NCBI GenBank assembly: GCA_033064195.1
Contig: JARBJD010000586.1
Location: 1 to 31,363 of the forward strand
DNA length: 31,363 nucleotides
Source: Blattamonas nauphoetae
Taxonomy: Eukaryota; Preaxostyla; Oxymonadida
Direction of reading: 5' to 3'
The notes under the pieces were generated by a model, which saw nothing but the letters and a program-made list of their open reading frames with translations, searched no databases and was not told the origin of the DNA. The first letter of the stretch is position 1, and each line of letters opens with the position of its first letter. Shown piece by piece: positions 20,601 through 29,772 of this stretch. The translations under genes and the position numbers were made by a program.

Positions 20601-23600
20601 CAAGCGAAAGAAGTGGATGAGGATTCAGTTGGAAATGATGAAGCAAGAAAGCCTGAAAAAGGCAAGGAGAAAGTCTCGCTGGAGGCAGAAAACGTCAACG
20701 ATGATCTCAATCAAGAGATCGGGAAGAGTGAGGAGCACGAAGAAGATGGCGATCATCCAACCAGAGAAAGCGACCCAAAGGATAAAAAAACAAAGGAAAA
20801 TAGAGTGTCAGACGAAGATACTGATGAAGAGAATAGTCACTCCGACAGTGACGATGACAAAGAAGATGATCGAACAGATGTCGGCCGGAAAAAAAGACAT
20901 CTCCCAACGATGAAGCTGCCACAACTGCTCTTCACAGACAAGTCTCATTTCATCATCCGAAACAACGTTCTGACTCGGACAGAGAAAGGGACAGACAAAA
21001 AAGAAAGAACCAGACCGAGCACTGTTCTATTTTCCGATCCAATCACACAGGGTGTCGTTTCTGTCACTTTTATTGTGCTGGCAGTCGCAGAATCAGTTGG
21101 TTTGTTTCTTCTCTCTCGTCATCTCTTGCCAATCAAGATGGCTTCATCAATTTCGGTCTTCTCGATGCTCAAACTGATGTTCCTCGACTAGGACGCGTTT
21201 TGGGAAAGGACGTGAAACGTATGCAGTTCTGTTCGACGTTCTCTTTCTCTTTTCACTCTTCATCCTCAGATTCCATTGCTCTCTCGACACGTGGAGAAAT
21301 CCATGTTTTCTGTCTGGCCAAACTGGAAGAAAAAAGTCATTATTTTCTCTCGAGGAAGGATCGCGTTGTAATGGAAGTGAACATGGAGTCGAATCCACGC
21401 ACTGTTCAATTCTTCGTGAACGGAAAGACTGCGGCATGTTATGTGAGTGGGATTCCAGAATCCGTGAGAATTGGTGTTCGTCATCTCCTCATTTTTGTTT
21501 CTTATCGTTCAGTTCTCTGCAGATGTACTCGGAACCTCACTCGAAATCGCAAGTATCGTCCACTCCACCCAAGCAACTCCTCTCGAACCCAAGATGAAAG
21601 AGATCAAATGGACCGACACCGAACAGTCGCTGAATGAAAGAAGTCGAAAACAATACCACTCGATTCTTAGGGAAGCAAAAGGATCGATGCCGGCTCTCCT
21701 CTCCAGAAATCCCGACCACTTTCAAATTGAAGGAAACGTGATCACTCACAAGGCTTTCGGCTGCAATGGACTCACCTCACCATTCAGCACAGTGATGTTC
21801 AGGAATGTGGGCATGGAGATCGTCAGGTATGTAGCCATCACCATCCTCGCCCTTCCTCAAACTGAACGTATGCTCCTGATTTTTTGATTCTGTTCAGATT
21901 TAGATGGAGTTGTTCTGATTGGTTGTCTGCGGAACAGACGACTTATTCCCAAAAGTCCAAAAGGACTCGGAATTCAGAAGAAATGTATGTTGTTCTTCAT
22001 CTCAACGATCTCTTCTTAATAACTTTGCTCACAATCTCTCTTCAGGGTCGTTTGCTCTCTGCTCCTCTGATGGAATGATACAACGCTCGGAATGGGGGAA
22101 GACTTGTTCCACACCATGTCACTCTATCCTCCAAGTTGGTGACAAAGTTGTGATGGAGGTGAACACTAGGTCACCATCTGACATCACTCGCTTCTATGTG
22201 AATGGGAAAGCTGGACAGAACGAGATTTCGAAATTTTCACTGGAACAGATGATAGGAGTCTGATTCTTCTGGTTTTCTCATGATCTTGTTTTGATATCAT
22301 CTCGTTCAGTTCTCTCTCGCTGGACCAGGAACCTCGATCCGAATTGATGCCTTCAAATCACACATCAAACCACTTCAAGATATCGCCTCACTCGCCGACG
22401 TTTCTCAAACCATTTTGAACTTCCCCAATGCACCATTCGATCTGATGGTGATGAACGCATTCACTGGTGAGGAGTTCACTTTTAACGTCTATCCACAGCA
22501 CACAATCCTCCAAATCAAGCTAAGCCTCGCTCCTCGCTTGAGTCGATCGATTGAAAACATCGAGCTCATGTTCGAGGCAGATACACTGGATGATTCGACT
22601 AAACTGTCAGAAATCGCCTTTAATGACCGTTGTGCTCTGATTGCTTTCATCAACGATCCTGATGATACAACCACAATCACTGTTCATGATAGCATCACTG
22701 AAGACCAACCGTTGACTGCATTGCCATTGAAAGAGACCATCGATGAAATGTTCGATCTGATTGTGAAAGGTCCATCCACTGGTGAGGAGTTCGCTTTGAA
22801 CGTCCACCCACAAAACACCATCCTCCAAATCAAACAACTGCTCATTCCTCAATTGAATGTCCCGTTCGAAGACATCTCTTTCTTCCACAAGGCTGACAAG
22901 CTGACTGATTCCACCTCTTTGTCAGAAATCGACTTTTGTGGCGATCACATCATCACTGCTTTCATCGATGAACCTGACGATCCTATCACAGTCACGGTTC
23001 ATTCGGACAACACTGAAGAACAACCATCGACTCAATCACCATTGAAAGAGATCATCAATGACGAGTTCGAGCTGATAGTGACGAGTACATCCACTGGTGA
23101 CGAGTACACTTTACGTGTCCACTCACAAAACACCATCCTCCAAATCAAATACAGTCTCGCTCGTTGCATGAATCTATCAATCGAAGACATCTCTCTCTGC
23201 CACAAGACTGATGATCTGAAAAACTCCACAACTTTGTCAGACATCGACTTTAACTGTTATTTCTCCCTGCTTGCTTTCATCAACGAACAAGACGACCTAA
23301 TCACAGTCACTGTTCGTAAGAACAACACTGGAAAACAACCACCGAATTCATCACAATCGATGGAGAACGTCGATGATGAATTCGATCTGGTGGTGCTCAG
23401 CGCATCAACTGGAGAACGAATCACTTTGAATGTCCGCCCACATACCACCATCCTCCAAATCAAGCAACTGCTCATTCCTCAACTGAATGTCCCGTTCGAA
23501 GTCATCTCTCTCTTCCACAAGGCTGACAAGCTGAATGATTCCAGCAATTTGTCAGAAATCTACTTCGATGGCCATTATGTCATCATTGCTTTCATCAACG

Positions 23601-24118
23601 AGTCTGACTACACAATCACAGTCGCAAATCATGAGAACAACACTGAAGAACAATCGTCGACGGCAGTATCATCGAAGGAGAACGTCGATGATGAGTTCGA
23701 TCTCATGGTGCACAGTGCAACAACTGGTGACCAGTTCACTTTGCGAGTCCACCCACGAAACACCATCCTCCAAATCAAGCAACTGCTCGTTCCTCAACTG
23801 AATGTCCCGTTCCAAAACATCGAGCTCATGTCCGATGCAGGATCTCTGAATGACTCCGCAACTTTGTCAGAAATCAACTTCAATGGCCATTATGTCATCA
23901 TTGCTTTCATCAACGAACCGGACGACTCCATCACAAACAATTCAACAACCCAATCGAACATGTGGGTTCTGCCACCACCGCCTCCGAAAGAGGGCGATGT
24001 CCAGCAGCACGCAGAGACAGACACATCTTCGACACCAGCCGTTCTCGGCAACTCCGAAGGGTCAGAGGAAGACAGTGTACTTGACGTCGGAAAAGAGGAA
24101 GAACGAGCTGAATCCTGA
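17639..24118 (+). CDS. Protein kinase with four SPRY-like modules and five ubiquitin-like domains (15 exons, 1,898 aa)
   Basis: Exons: 17639-17675, 17742-18037, 18125-18257, 18304-18599, 18666-19242, 19275-19624, 19662-20094, 20179-20387, 20484-21099, 21138-21218, 21270-21475, 21513-21867, 21898-21984, 22046-22257, 22310-24118; every junction keeps frame. Residues 1-275 are a kinase: leader IPPGY, glycine loop SEGAFGQV at 20-27, Lys42 in YAMKV, Glu58, catalytic loop HGDLKPEN (Asp139, Lys141 of Ser/Thr type), DLG at 157, SPE at 182-184 and DVWSLG from 198. Residues 280-355 form a coiled coil. SPRY-like modules lie at about 379-590, 622-795, 922-1095 and 1137-1310, each with W-S/STxLF, VVSVxFTxLA, GLxD, a DS/ES-PR-T-xFFVNG strand and a GxSxRxDxI end. 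A very acidic linker (about 813-920) splits modules 2 and 3. Five ubiquitin-like domains start at 1339 and repeat every 105 residues. Catalytic residues look intact. Partners are unknown; the layout suggests a kinase with binding modules. Confidence 0.85.
17676..22309 (+). other. Fourteen short introns with donor GTNTGY
   Basis: Intron limits (lengths): 17676-17741 (66), 18038-18124 (87), 18258-18303 (46), 18600-18665 (66), 19243-19274 (32), 19625-19661 (37), 20095-20178 (84), 20388-20483 (96), 21100-21137 (38), 21219-21269 (51), 21476-21512 (37), 21868-21897 (30), 21985-22045 (61), 22258-22309 (52). Donors are GTGTGT, GTTTGT, GTTTGT, GTCTGT, GTTTGC, GTGTGT, GTGTGC, GTGTGC, GTTTGT, GTATGC, GTTCGT, GTATGC, GTATGT and GTCTGA. 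Acceptors are CAG except one AAG (21135-21137). The joins restore protein-family motifs such as the kinase DLG. Confidence 0.8.
22436..24010 (+). repeat. Five tandem 315-bp repeats encoding ubiquitin-like domains
   Basis: Copies start at 22436, 22751, 23066, 23381 and 23696, each with TTCGA(T/G)CT and each exactly 315 bp (105 codons) after the last. Each unit encodes a beta-grasp pattern: FDLxVxxxxTGEEFTLNVxP, TILQIKQLLxPQLNVPFEDI, then LxDSTTLSEIxFxGxxxIIAFI, followed by an acidic Thr/Val-rich linker. This matches ubiquitin's strand-turn-strand, TIxxVKxKI helix and L-x-D-xxTL-x-xY elements. There is no C-terminal Gly-Gly at the unit ends, so the units are probably fixed domains, not conjugated tags. 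The lack of indels between units points to recent or homogenised duplication. Confidence 0.85.
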
Positions 24119-24263
24119 ACTTCTGCCAGACACAGACATTCTCCTCTGACTAAATCTCTTCACATTTGCTGTGAAATGTTTTTTTTGATTCTGTTGTCTC
24201 TATTCACTCCACCAGTTTTTTTATCAGCTTGTTCCAACAAAAGAGTTAATTGTTTTTTTACAG

Positions 24264-24659
24264 ATGAAACTCACCACATTCACTGCGATTGTGGGTGGAG
24301 GCGGGTGTCTCGTCTCGTTCGAATTCGGCACTGTTGTTCCTCGTCTCTCGCTGATCGTTGGATGTTTCCCGAACAACAATTACTCTTTCGGGATCGTCTC
24401 GAAGACAATCGCAGCAGACGCTCCGAAAACTCGCTTCCACTACAGTCCGTCAGGCTGTTTCGTAATTTGTAACTCGTCACATCAAACGTGCCACTGTAGA
24501 ATTCTGTGTTTTCTCGAAAATGAAAAAAGTTTCAAACCTCCGTCTGTGTCGTGTGTCGGTATTCGATGTTCTTTCAAAACAATCATTCAGAATTTCATAG
24601 AACATTTCGTACATCGTTGTTTTGCTCATTCATCACCTGTCTTTGTCATCGTGCTCTGA
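24264..24659 (+). pseudogene. Possible SPRY-like module fragment downstream of the kinase gene
   Basis: A 131-residue frame from an ATG just after a TTTTTTTACAG tract. SAIVGGG-like start (TFTAIVGGGGCLVSFEF), then NNYSFGIVSKTIAADAP and GCFVICNS, loosely match the SPRY-like pattern VVSVxFTxL, GLxD, S-xAL. It lacks the PRT-FFVNG strand seen in the complete modules next door. It may be a separate small gene, a stray module cut off by the foldback element that follows at 24,711, or a false frame. Confidence 0.3.
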
Positions 24660-24710
24660 GAGAATGAGGAGAGTACTCAATTGGAAAAAATGAGACAGTA
24701 TTGGACGATA

Positions 24711-25385
24711 CCGTCACAACGTATTGTTGACCTATTATGCTGTGCGCATTCAATGGTCTCTTGCAATCAGCTTGCGAAAAACGACGAATCAGTCGAGGAG
24801 GAGAAAAATGGTCTACTTTCGTGGAATATGAAACTGGAGTGCTATGAATCTGTTCGAGATCCACCAATTTCGATTTCACTCCTTGTCTCAATCTCGGAAT
24901 CTATCCTTTCAAATTGTGTGTCGAATAATAAAAATGTTCAAAGTCTCAAACTAAATCTGTTATTTGGATGATAAACGACATCGTCTGCGTAGCCAAACAG
25001 GACTTGACAAAGAATTGTGACGTAAATCCCGTTCTGACTAATGGATGGGATAACACCAGTAAATTTGTCGCAGGTGGAGAACATCACCTAGATAAGCTGA
25101 AAAATGGAGTAATACCATTGGGTTTGAACCATATCAATTTATTCGAGTGTGTTGATTGGATCGTCAAACGATGTGCTGTTTCAGACTCTCTATAAACAAT
25201 TTAGGTTTGATTTCATGATATATCTCTCATCTTGTCCTCTTTTATCGTGTCTAGCACTCCAGTTTCATATTCCACGAAAGTAGACCATTTTTCTCCTCCT
25301 CGACTGATTCGTCGTTTTTCGCAAGCTGATTGCAAGAGACCATTGAATGCGCACAGCATAATAGGTCAACAATACGTTGTGACGG
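24711..25385. mobile_element. TA-flanked inverted-repeat element (675 bp)
   Basis: Arms of 134 bp (24,711-24,844 and 25,252-25,385) are inverted copies that begin CCGTCACAACGTATTG and are flanked by TA at 24,709-24,710 and 25,386-25,387. Because of the arms, the same peptide frame appears on both strands. The 407-bp middle holds a short plus-strand frame (24,968-25,195) of no recognised family and no transposase motif. TA duplication suggests a non-autonomous Tc1/mariner-type element. Confidence 0.75.
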
Positions 25386-25431
25386 TAGTAGTGGTATAAG
25401 CGAAATGGGAACCAAACTGGCATAGGTGATA

Positions 25432-26784
25432 CAGTGACTGCACAACCCGCCATTCGTGCAAAACCCGCCATACTAGCATATTTATCCGCCCATAATCCAA
25501 ATTTCTCCGGACCCATAATTTCATGAGTCAAACTTTTTTTTCGTGGAAGTTCATCTCGACCCCATAAATCACTTGAGGTAGAAATCGAACCTCCAAAATA
25601 GGATCCCTTGTTCAGGGCGCCTATTTAAGAGCCTTTTTTGGCCCTTTTTTTGGTCCCCAAAAATAGTGGTCCTTAACATTTAAGCTTAGGGCATAAAACC
25701 TTGGCGGCCACATTTCTCCACGCCCATTCAAGATTTTTCTTTTTCGTTTGATTTATGGTGGTTTGGGATGGTTTTCTATCGAAATGACAAATTTTTGAAA
25801 AATGAAATATCCTGGGGGGAGCTGGGCGAAAAAATGGGGAAAAAAACTGACATCCCTGTATATTAAGCTTAGGAACTCGAAAACTTGTTTTGATCATATC
25901 TTTACAACCAGACATAGTTCGGACATGAAGTTTTCACCAACATGGATGTTTTGTTGGATACTAATTTTTTATGAAAATTTTGAGAGTTCTCGATGGTTTC
26001 CTATTTTGGAGGTCGGACAAATTCCGAATCTGTGGATTTCCAAAACACCGTTATCTTGGCAATACACATAGATTTTCCGGAAATATCACTGTAAGTTGAT
26101 GAGGACACTGTCTCGAACATTTCTGAGCGATTTAGGGCCTTCAGAACTGATATTGAACGAAAAAACCAACAATTTCTGAGGCAATAGATGAAAATAGCTT
26201 CAAGCTCCAAAATAGGAAACCATCGAGAACTCTCAAAATTTTCATAAAAAATTAGTATCCAACAAAACATCCATGTTGGTGAAAACTTCATGTCCGAACT
26301 ATGTCTGGTTGTAAAGATATGATCAAAACAAGTTTTCGAGTTCCTAAGCTTAATATACAGGGATGTCAGTTTTTTTCCCCATTTTTTCGCCCAGCTCCCC
26401 CCAGGATATTTCATTTTTCAAAAATTTGTCATTTCGATAGAAAACCATCCCAAACCACCATAAATCAAACGAAAAAGAAAAATCTTGAATGGGCGTGGAG
26501 AAATGTGGCGGCGAAGGTTTTATGCCCTAAGCTTAAATGTTAAGGACCACTATTTTTGGGGACCAAAAAAAGGGCCAAAAAAGGCTCTTAAATAGGCGCC
26601 CTGAACAAGGGATCCTATTTTGGAGGTTCGATTTCTACCTCAAGTGATTTATGGGGTCGAGATGAACTTCCACGAAAAAAAAGTTTGACTCATGAAATTA
26701 TGGGTCCGGAGAAATTTGGATTATGGGCGGATAAATATGCTAGTATGGCGGGTTTTGCACGAATGGCGGGTTGTGCAGTCACTG
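25432..26784. mobile_element. Giant near-perfect palindrome, TA-flanked foldback element (1,353 bp)
   Basis: Arms 25,432-26,011 and 26,205-26,784 (580 bp each) are inverted copies with very few mismatches and no net indel, around a 193-bp centre (26,012-26,204). Ends are CAGTGACTGCACAACCCGCC in inverted orientation, flanked by TA (25,430-25,431 and 26,785-26,786), as in Tc1/mariner/pogo elements. Mirror frames at 25,915-25,673 and 26,301-26,543 encode the same peptide only because of the palindrome. It lies 44 bp from the previous element. Near-identity of the arms indicates youth or arm conversion. Confidence 0.8.
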
Positions 26785-26786
26785 TA

Positions 26787-27025
26787 CTCCTTGGAGAATT
26801 GGAACGAGAAATCATTTTGAATCTCAGAGCCAATTGATTTTTTTTAATATGACTCATTCTAATTTCCATCTCACTTACTACTGAAAATATTGACATTTCA
26901 GAGTAGTCAATATTTGGCCGTAAATTCAAAAATAAAGGCGAAAAACGGACCTCTTGAAAAGTGTCTTTTTTGAAGCAAATTTTGAGTACTTTTAGAAAAC
27001 AAAGTCGATTTCTTGTTTTATTCAA
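26787..27025. other. AT-rich stretch between the foldback element and the virus-like genes
   Basis: No gene seen. The left border of the virus-like element probably lies here or is hidden by the foldback insertion, but no inverted end repeat could be assigned within the window. Confidence 0.35.
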
Positions 27026-27043
27026 TTTTTTAATTTGTATAAA
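27026..27043 (+). promoter_or_regulatory. Shared AT-rich motif abutting a start codon, copy 1
   Basis: TTTTTTAATTTGTATAAA is followed immediately by ATG at 27,044. The same 18-nt pattern with identical spacing precedes two further genes (29,322 and 29,755). A likely promoter or leader element of the virus-like unit. Confidence 0.7.
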
Positions 27044-27611
27044 ATGAGCAGCGTCTTGACACCAACACAACTACTGGAAATTTTGGACAAAGAAGATTTG
27101 AAAATGAAATCACCTCCAACTCTCAATCGACAAGGAACAACATATCTCACAGGAAGCACTTTCGAATACTACCTCGAAGAGAAACCAGATGAAACTTATC
27201 AAGTGTACGTCAATAGTTTCGTCAAAGGATATAGACCACATCTGAATCGCCAGAAATATCTTCGACCAGCAAATCGTTGTACAAAGAGAAGCTTATTGAA
27301 TCAATGAAAATGAAAATTGTGAACTCATTTCTGAATACACTCATTCAAGTACTCCAGTAACATATCGACACGAAGGAATTGAATGGATAGTGATCCCATC
27401 AAAATGGATGAAAGGATTCAGAACTCATCAGAACAAACGAAAACGATACACACAATCGTTTGTTGAAAATGAATTGAAAAAGAGAATTGTGAACTCATTG
27501 GAACATACACAAAGGTACTTGAGCCATTCAAATATCGCGATTTACGAACAAAGAATGAGTATTACGTTCGCTTGGACAATTGGTTGTATTTTGGAGACCG
27601 TCCTCACTTGA
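27044..27611 (+). pseudogene. Virus-like element: repeated-domain small protein, broken copies
   Basis: Fossil part of the Polinton-like element. Coding fragments related to the intact gene at 29,340-29,729 are seen: pieces of the same repeated domain (for example KGYRPHLNRQKY, then RKRYTQSFVENELKK). The stretch appears to hold more than two domain copies, with a few breaks. It starts directly after the shared AT-rich motif. Likely a duplicated relative that has decayed. No function is known for the domain. Confidence 0.5.
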
Positions 27612-29321
27612 GAAAGTACCACGAAAGGTCATGAAAATACTGAAAATCTATTTTTGACCACAAATCACTGAAATCCAACATGATAACCATTTCGAAAAAT
27701 TCTGAAAAAAATTCTAAAATCTCGGGGACACTGTCGGTCCTCGATCAAGACAATCCTGATGAAAATCGGTTGAGAATTCGTCGAACTGTGTACCGAACTT
27801 AGGTCGAAAAAGTGACGAAAAAGTCGATGTTCGGATTTCGCCACTATGAACACCTTTATGTCTCAAATTGTGTTCAAACACGTTTGATTGTGACGGAAAT
27901 CATTTTGAAAGGTAGGATTTTCGATAAAAAGCACTTCTGAGATTTTTGGTTTGATCCGACCCATTGAGGTTTTTTCGCGTTTTTGAGATTTTTCAGAAAA
28001 GGTATGGACGTTCGGGACTATGTCCTTTTGATCACTTTTCGTCGTCTTACGGTGTTTTTGGGTGTGAAAACGCTAGTTGGCGTCTTTTGTGTCATTCATC
28101 TCTGAAAACTTTTGACACCTCTACGTTCGCACACTTTTCATGAATTTTCACATTTCACTACTTTCACTTCATTTACTCCGTTATTGCATCATTTTAACGA
28201 ACATAAGTCAACGCGAGACGTATAGCGCATTTCCTTAGTTTCATTTTGTTGGTTCTTCGATCACACCTCTGACGACACATTTGCACCAACATTTTGACAC
28301 TATGGATTTTTTGATCTGAATTTCGTTACAAATCCTTCTTTCTCACGGTATGAGTGAGGTGTGCTCAAATTTTGAGGAGATTTTGTCGGATAGTTCTCTC
28401 ATAAAGTCACTTTTTCATGTTTTCACTTCTCAACTTTTGACCGTTTTTGTCACTTCAAAACCGACTGTAGTCCCTTTCATTTCATCACTTTCTCTCCCCA
28501 TTTCACATTTGATCTCTTCACCATTCCTCTTCATTTTGCTCATATCACTTCCATTTTGTGGGCCGTTCTCACTTCACTAGCACATCATTTTAGTCAAGTT
28601 TTCATCAACTTTTTATCAAAAACAGAGTAAAAGAAAGCGAAACAACCAACAATGAAACGGGCAAGTATGAAACTGAGAGGGAAATTGACGATCGTGAAAA
28701 CTGTGTGAAATGTGACACTAATAGTGAAAATGTCGCTTGTGTTCAGGTTTTTCTCTCTTTAAAACAACAAAAATGATTCAAAAAAGTATGTGAAATGATG
28801 AAGATTACGGAAAAATTCCGAGATGTGAAGTGAGCCGTTGAAAGTGAGATCTCTGCAAAAGTTCGGAAAACTCAGTAAACGGGAATTAGTGTGTTGTATT
28901 CGAGAAAAAGTTATTGAGAAAGAAACATGAATGAAGTGGTTAAAAACAGTAATCAACGAGAAAACGAAGACGGAAGTGGTCATGAAAATGAAAACATAAC
29001 GAGTGAAAATGAAGTGACAATTCGGTTGAAACTAGTGAAAACAGAGCTGAAACAAGATAAAAATGATGTCGATATGATGAAGAATGCATACTTTTACCGA
29101 GATCTGGACCCGGTTGTGAAACCTCAAATATCTCTGCAAAAGTCCGGAATCTTCAAAAAACGGAGCATACCATGATGATCCTGAGCACCAGAAGAATCTG
29201 AAACGCGAAGAATTAGAACGAAACTATCACTTGTGAGAAATCAGTGATCGAACCCATTGATCCTCATTTCTGATGAAAAATCCAAAACTGAGAAAACAAC
29301 GAATGAAAATTTATTTTTGAA
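27612..29321. other. AT-rich 1.7-kb stretch with no recognised gene
   Basis: Short frames only: 28,350-28,580 plus, and a hydrophilic 28,927-29,175 plus frame rich in Glu, Asn and Lys that is not preceded by the shared motif. Base composition and the A-rich plus strand resemble the virus-like genes around it, so it probably belongs to that element as non-coding or decayed DNA. Confidence 0.35.
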
Positions 29322-29339
29322 TTTTTTAATTTGTATTAA
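29322..29339 (+). promoter_or_regulatory. Shared AT-rich motif abutting a start codon, copy 2
   Basis: TTTTTTAATTTGTATTAA directly followed by ATG at 29,340. It differs from copy 1 at one position and from copy 3 at one. Confidence 0.7.
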
Positions 29340-29729
29340 ATGAATCCAACAGCGATGTACAAGGAAAGACGTCGAGTATGTTCAGAACAAGCATTAATTG
29401 AATCAATGAGAGAAGAGAACTGTACGCTGGTCTCTGAGTATGTCAGAAATAATGTGCCGGTGATGTATGTTCATGAGGGAGTTGAATGGAGAATAAAACC
29501 AAAGTTGTGGAATCAAGGAAACCGACCACACATAGCAAAACGTCGACACTACACTCAATCATTCGTTGAAAATGAACTGAAGAAATACAATTGTGAGCTC
29601 GTCGGTGAGTACACCAAAGTTCTGGTTCCATTCACATATCGAGAGATTGGCGGAAGTGAAGTGTTCAGAATTAGACTTGATTCCTGGCTAAAGGCAACGA
29701 TAAAACCCCATCAGAGAAAACAGAAATAA
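29340..29729 (+). CDS. Virus-like element: small protein with two copies of a ~55-residue domain
   Basis: A 129-residue frame. Two units align: LIESMREENCTLVSEY...PVMYVHEGVEWRIKP..W..GNRPHIAKRR and FVENELKKYNCELVGEY...VPFTYREIG..VFRIRLDSWL...KPHQRKQ. The pattern C-x-L-v-x-E-Y, P-v-x-Y, E-w-r-I-x-P/D-x-W, R/K-P-H recalls a repeat common in phage and large-virus proteins (E-Y-x-x-x-x-t-x-v-x-x-x-C-x-x-G-H-x-W, P-x-x-F/W, C-P-x-C) but without the zinc-binding cysteines. That likeness is from memory and tentative. It is basic, so nucleic-acid binding is possible. It ends 43 nt before the polymerase gene and looks whole. Confidence 0.55.
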   Translation: MNPTAMYKERRRVCSEQALIESMREENCTLVSEYVRNNVPVMYVHEGVEWRIKPKLWNQGNRPHIAKRRHYTQSFVENELKKYNCELVGEYTKVLVPFTYREIGGSEVFRIRLDSWLKATIKPHQRKQK

Positions 29730-29754
29730 AGGCTCAACTTTTTTTATTTTCGGA

Positions 29755-29772
29755 TTTTTTAATTTGTAGTAA
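29755..29772 (+). promoter_or_regulatory. Shared AT-rich motif abutting a start codon, copy 3
   Basis: TTTTTTAATTTGTAGTAA directly followed by the ATG of the polymerase-like gene at 29,773. It lies in the 43-nt gap after the previous gene's stop, so it is conserved where neighbouring intergenic bases are not. Confidence 0.7.

Noticed and set aside
22489-23475. Minus-strand frames across the ubiquitin-like repeats
   Set aside because: They recur only because the plus-strand repeat recurs; no domain is encoded.
25673-26543. Two identical small proteins in opposite orientation
   Set aside because: They are mirror images created by the palindrome's arms, with no family match and a Lys/Phe-rich composition typical of AT-rich non-coding DNA.
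25432-26784. Terminal inverted repeat of the virus-like element
   Set aside because: Both arms lie in one compact unit flanked by TA, which fits a Tc1/mariner-type foldback element better than a Polinton end with a longer target duplication.
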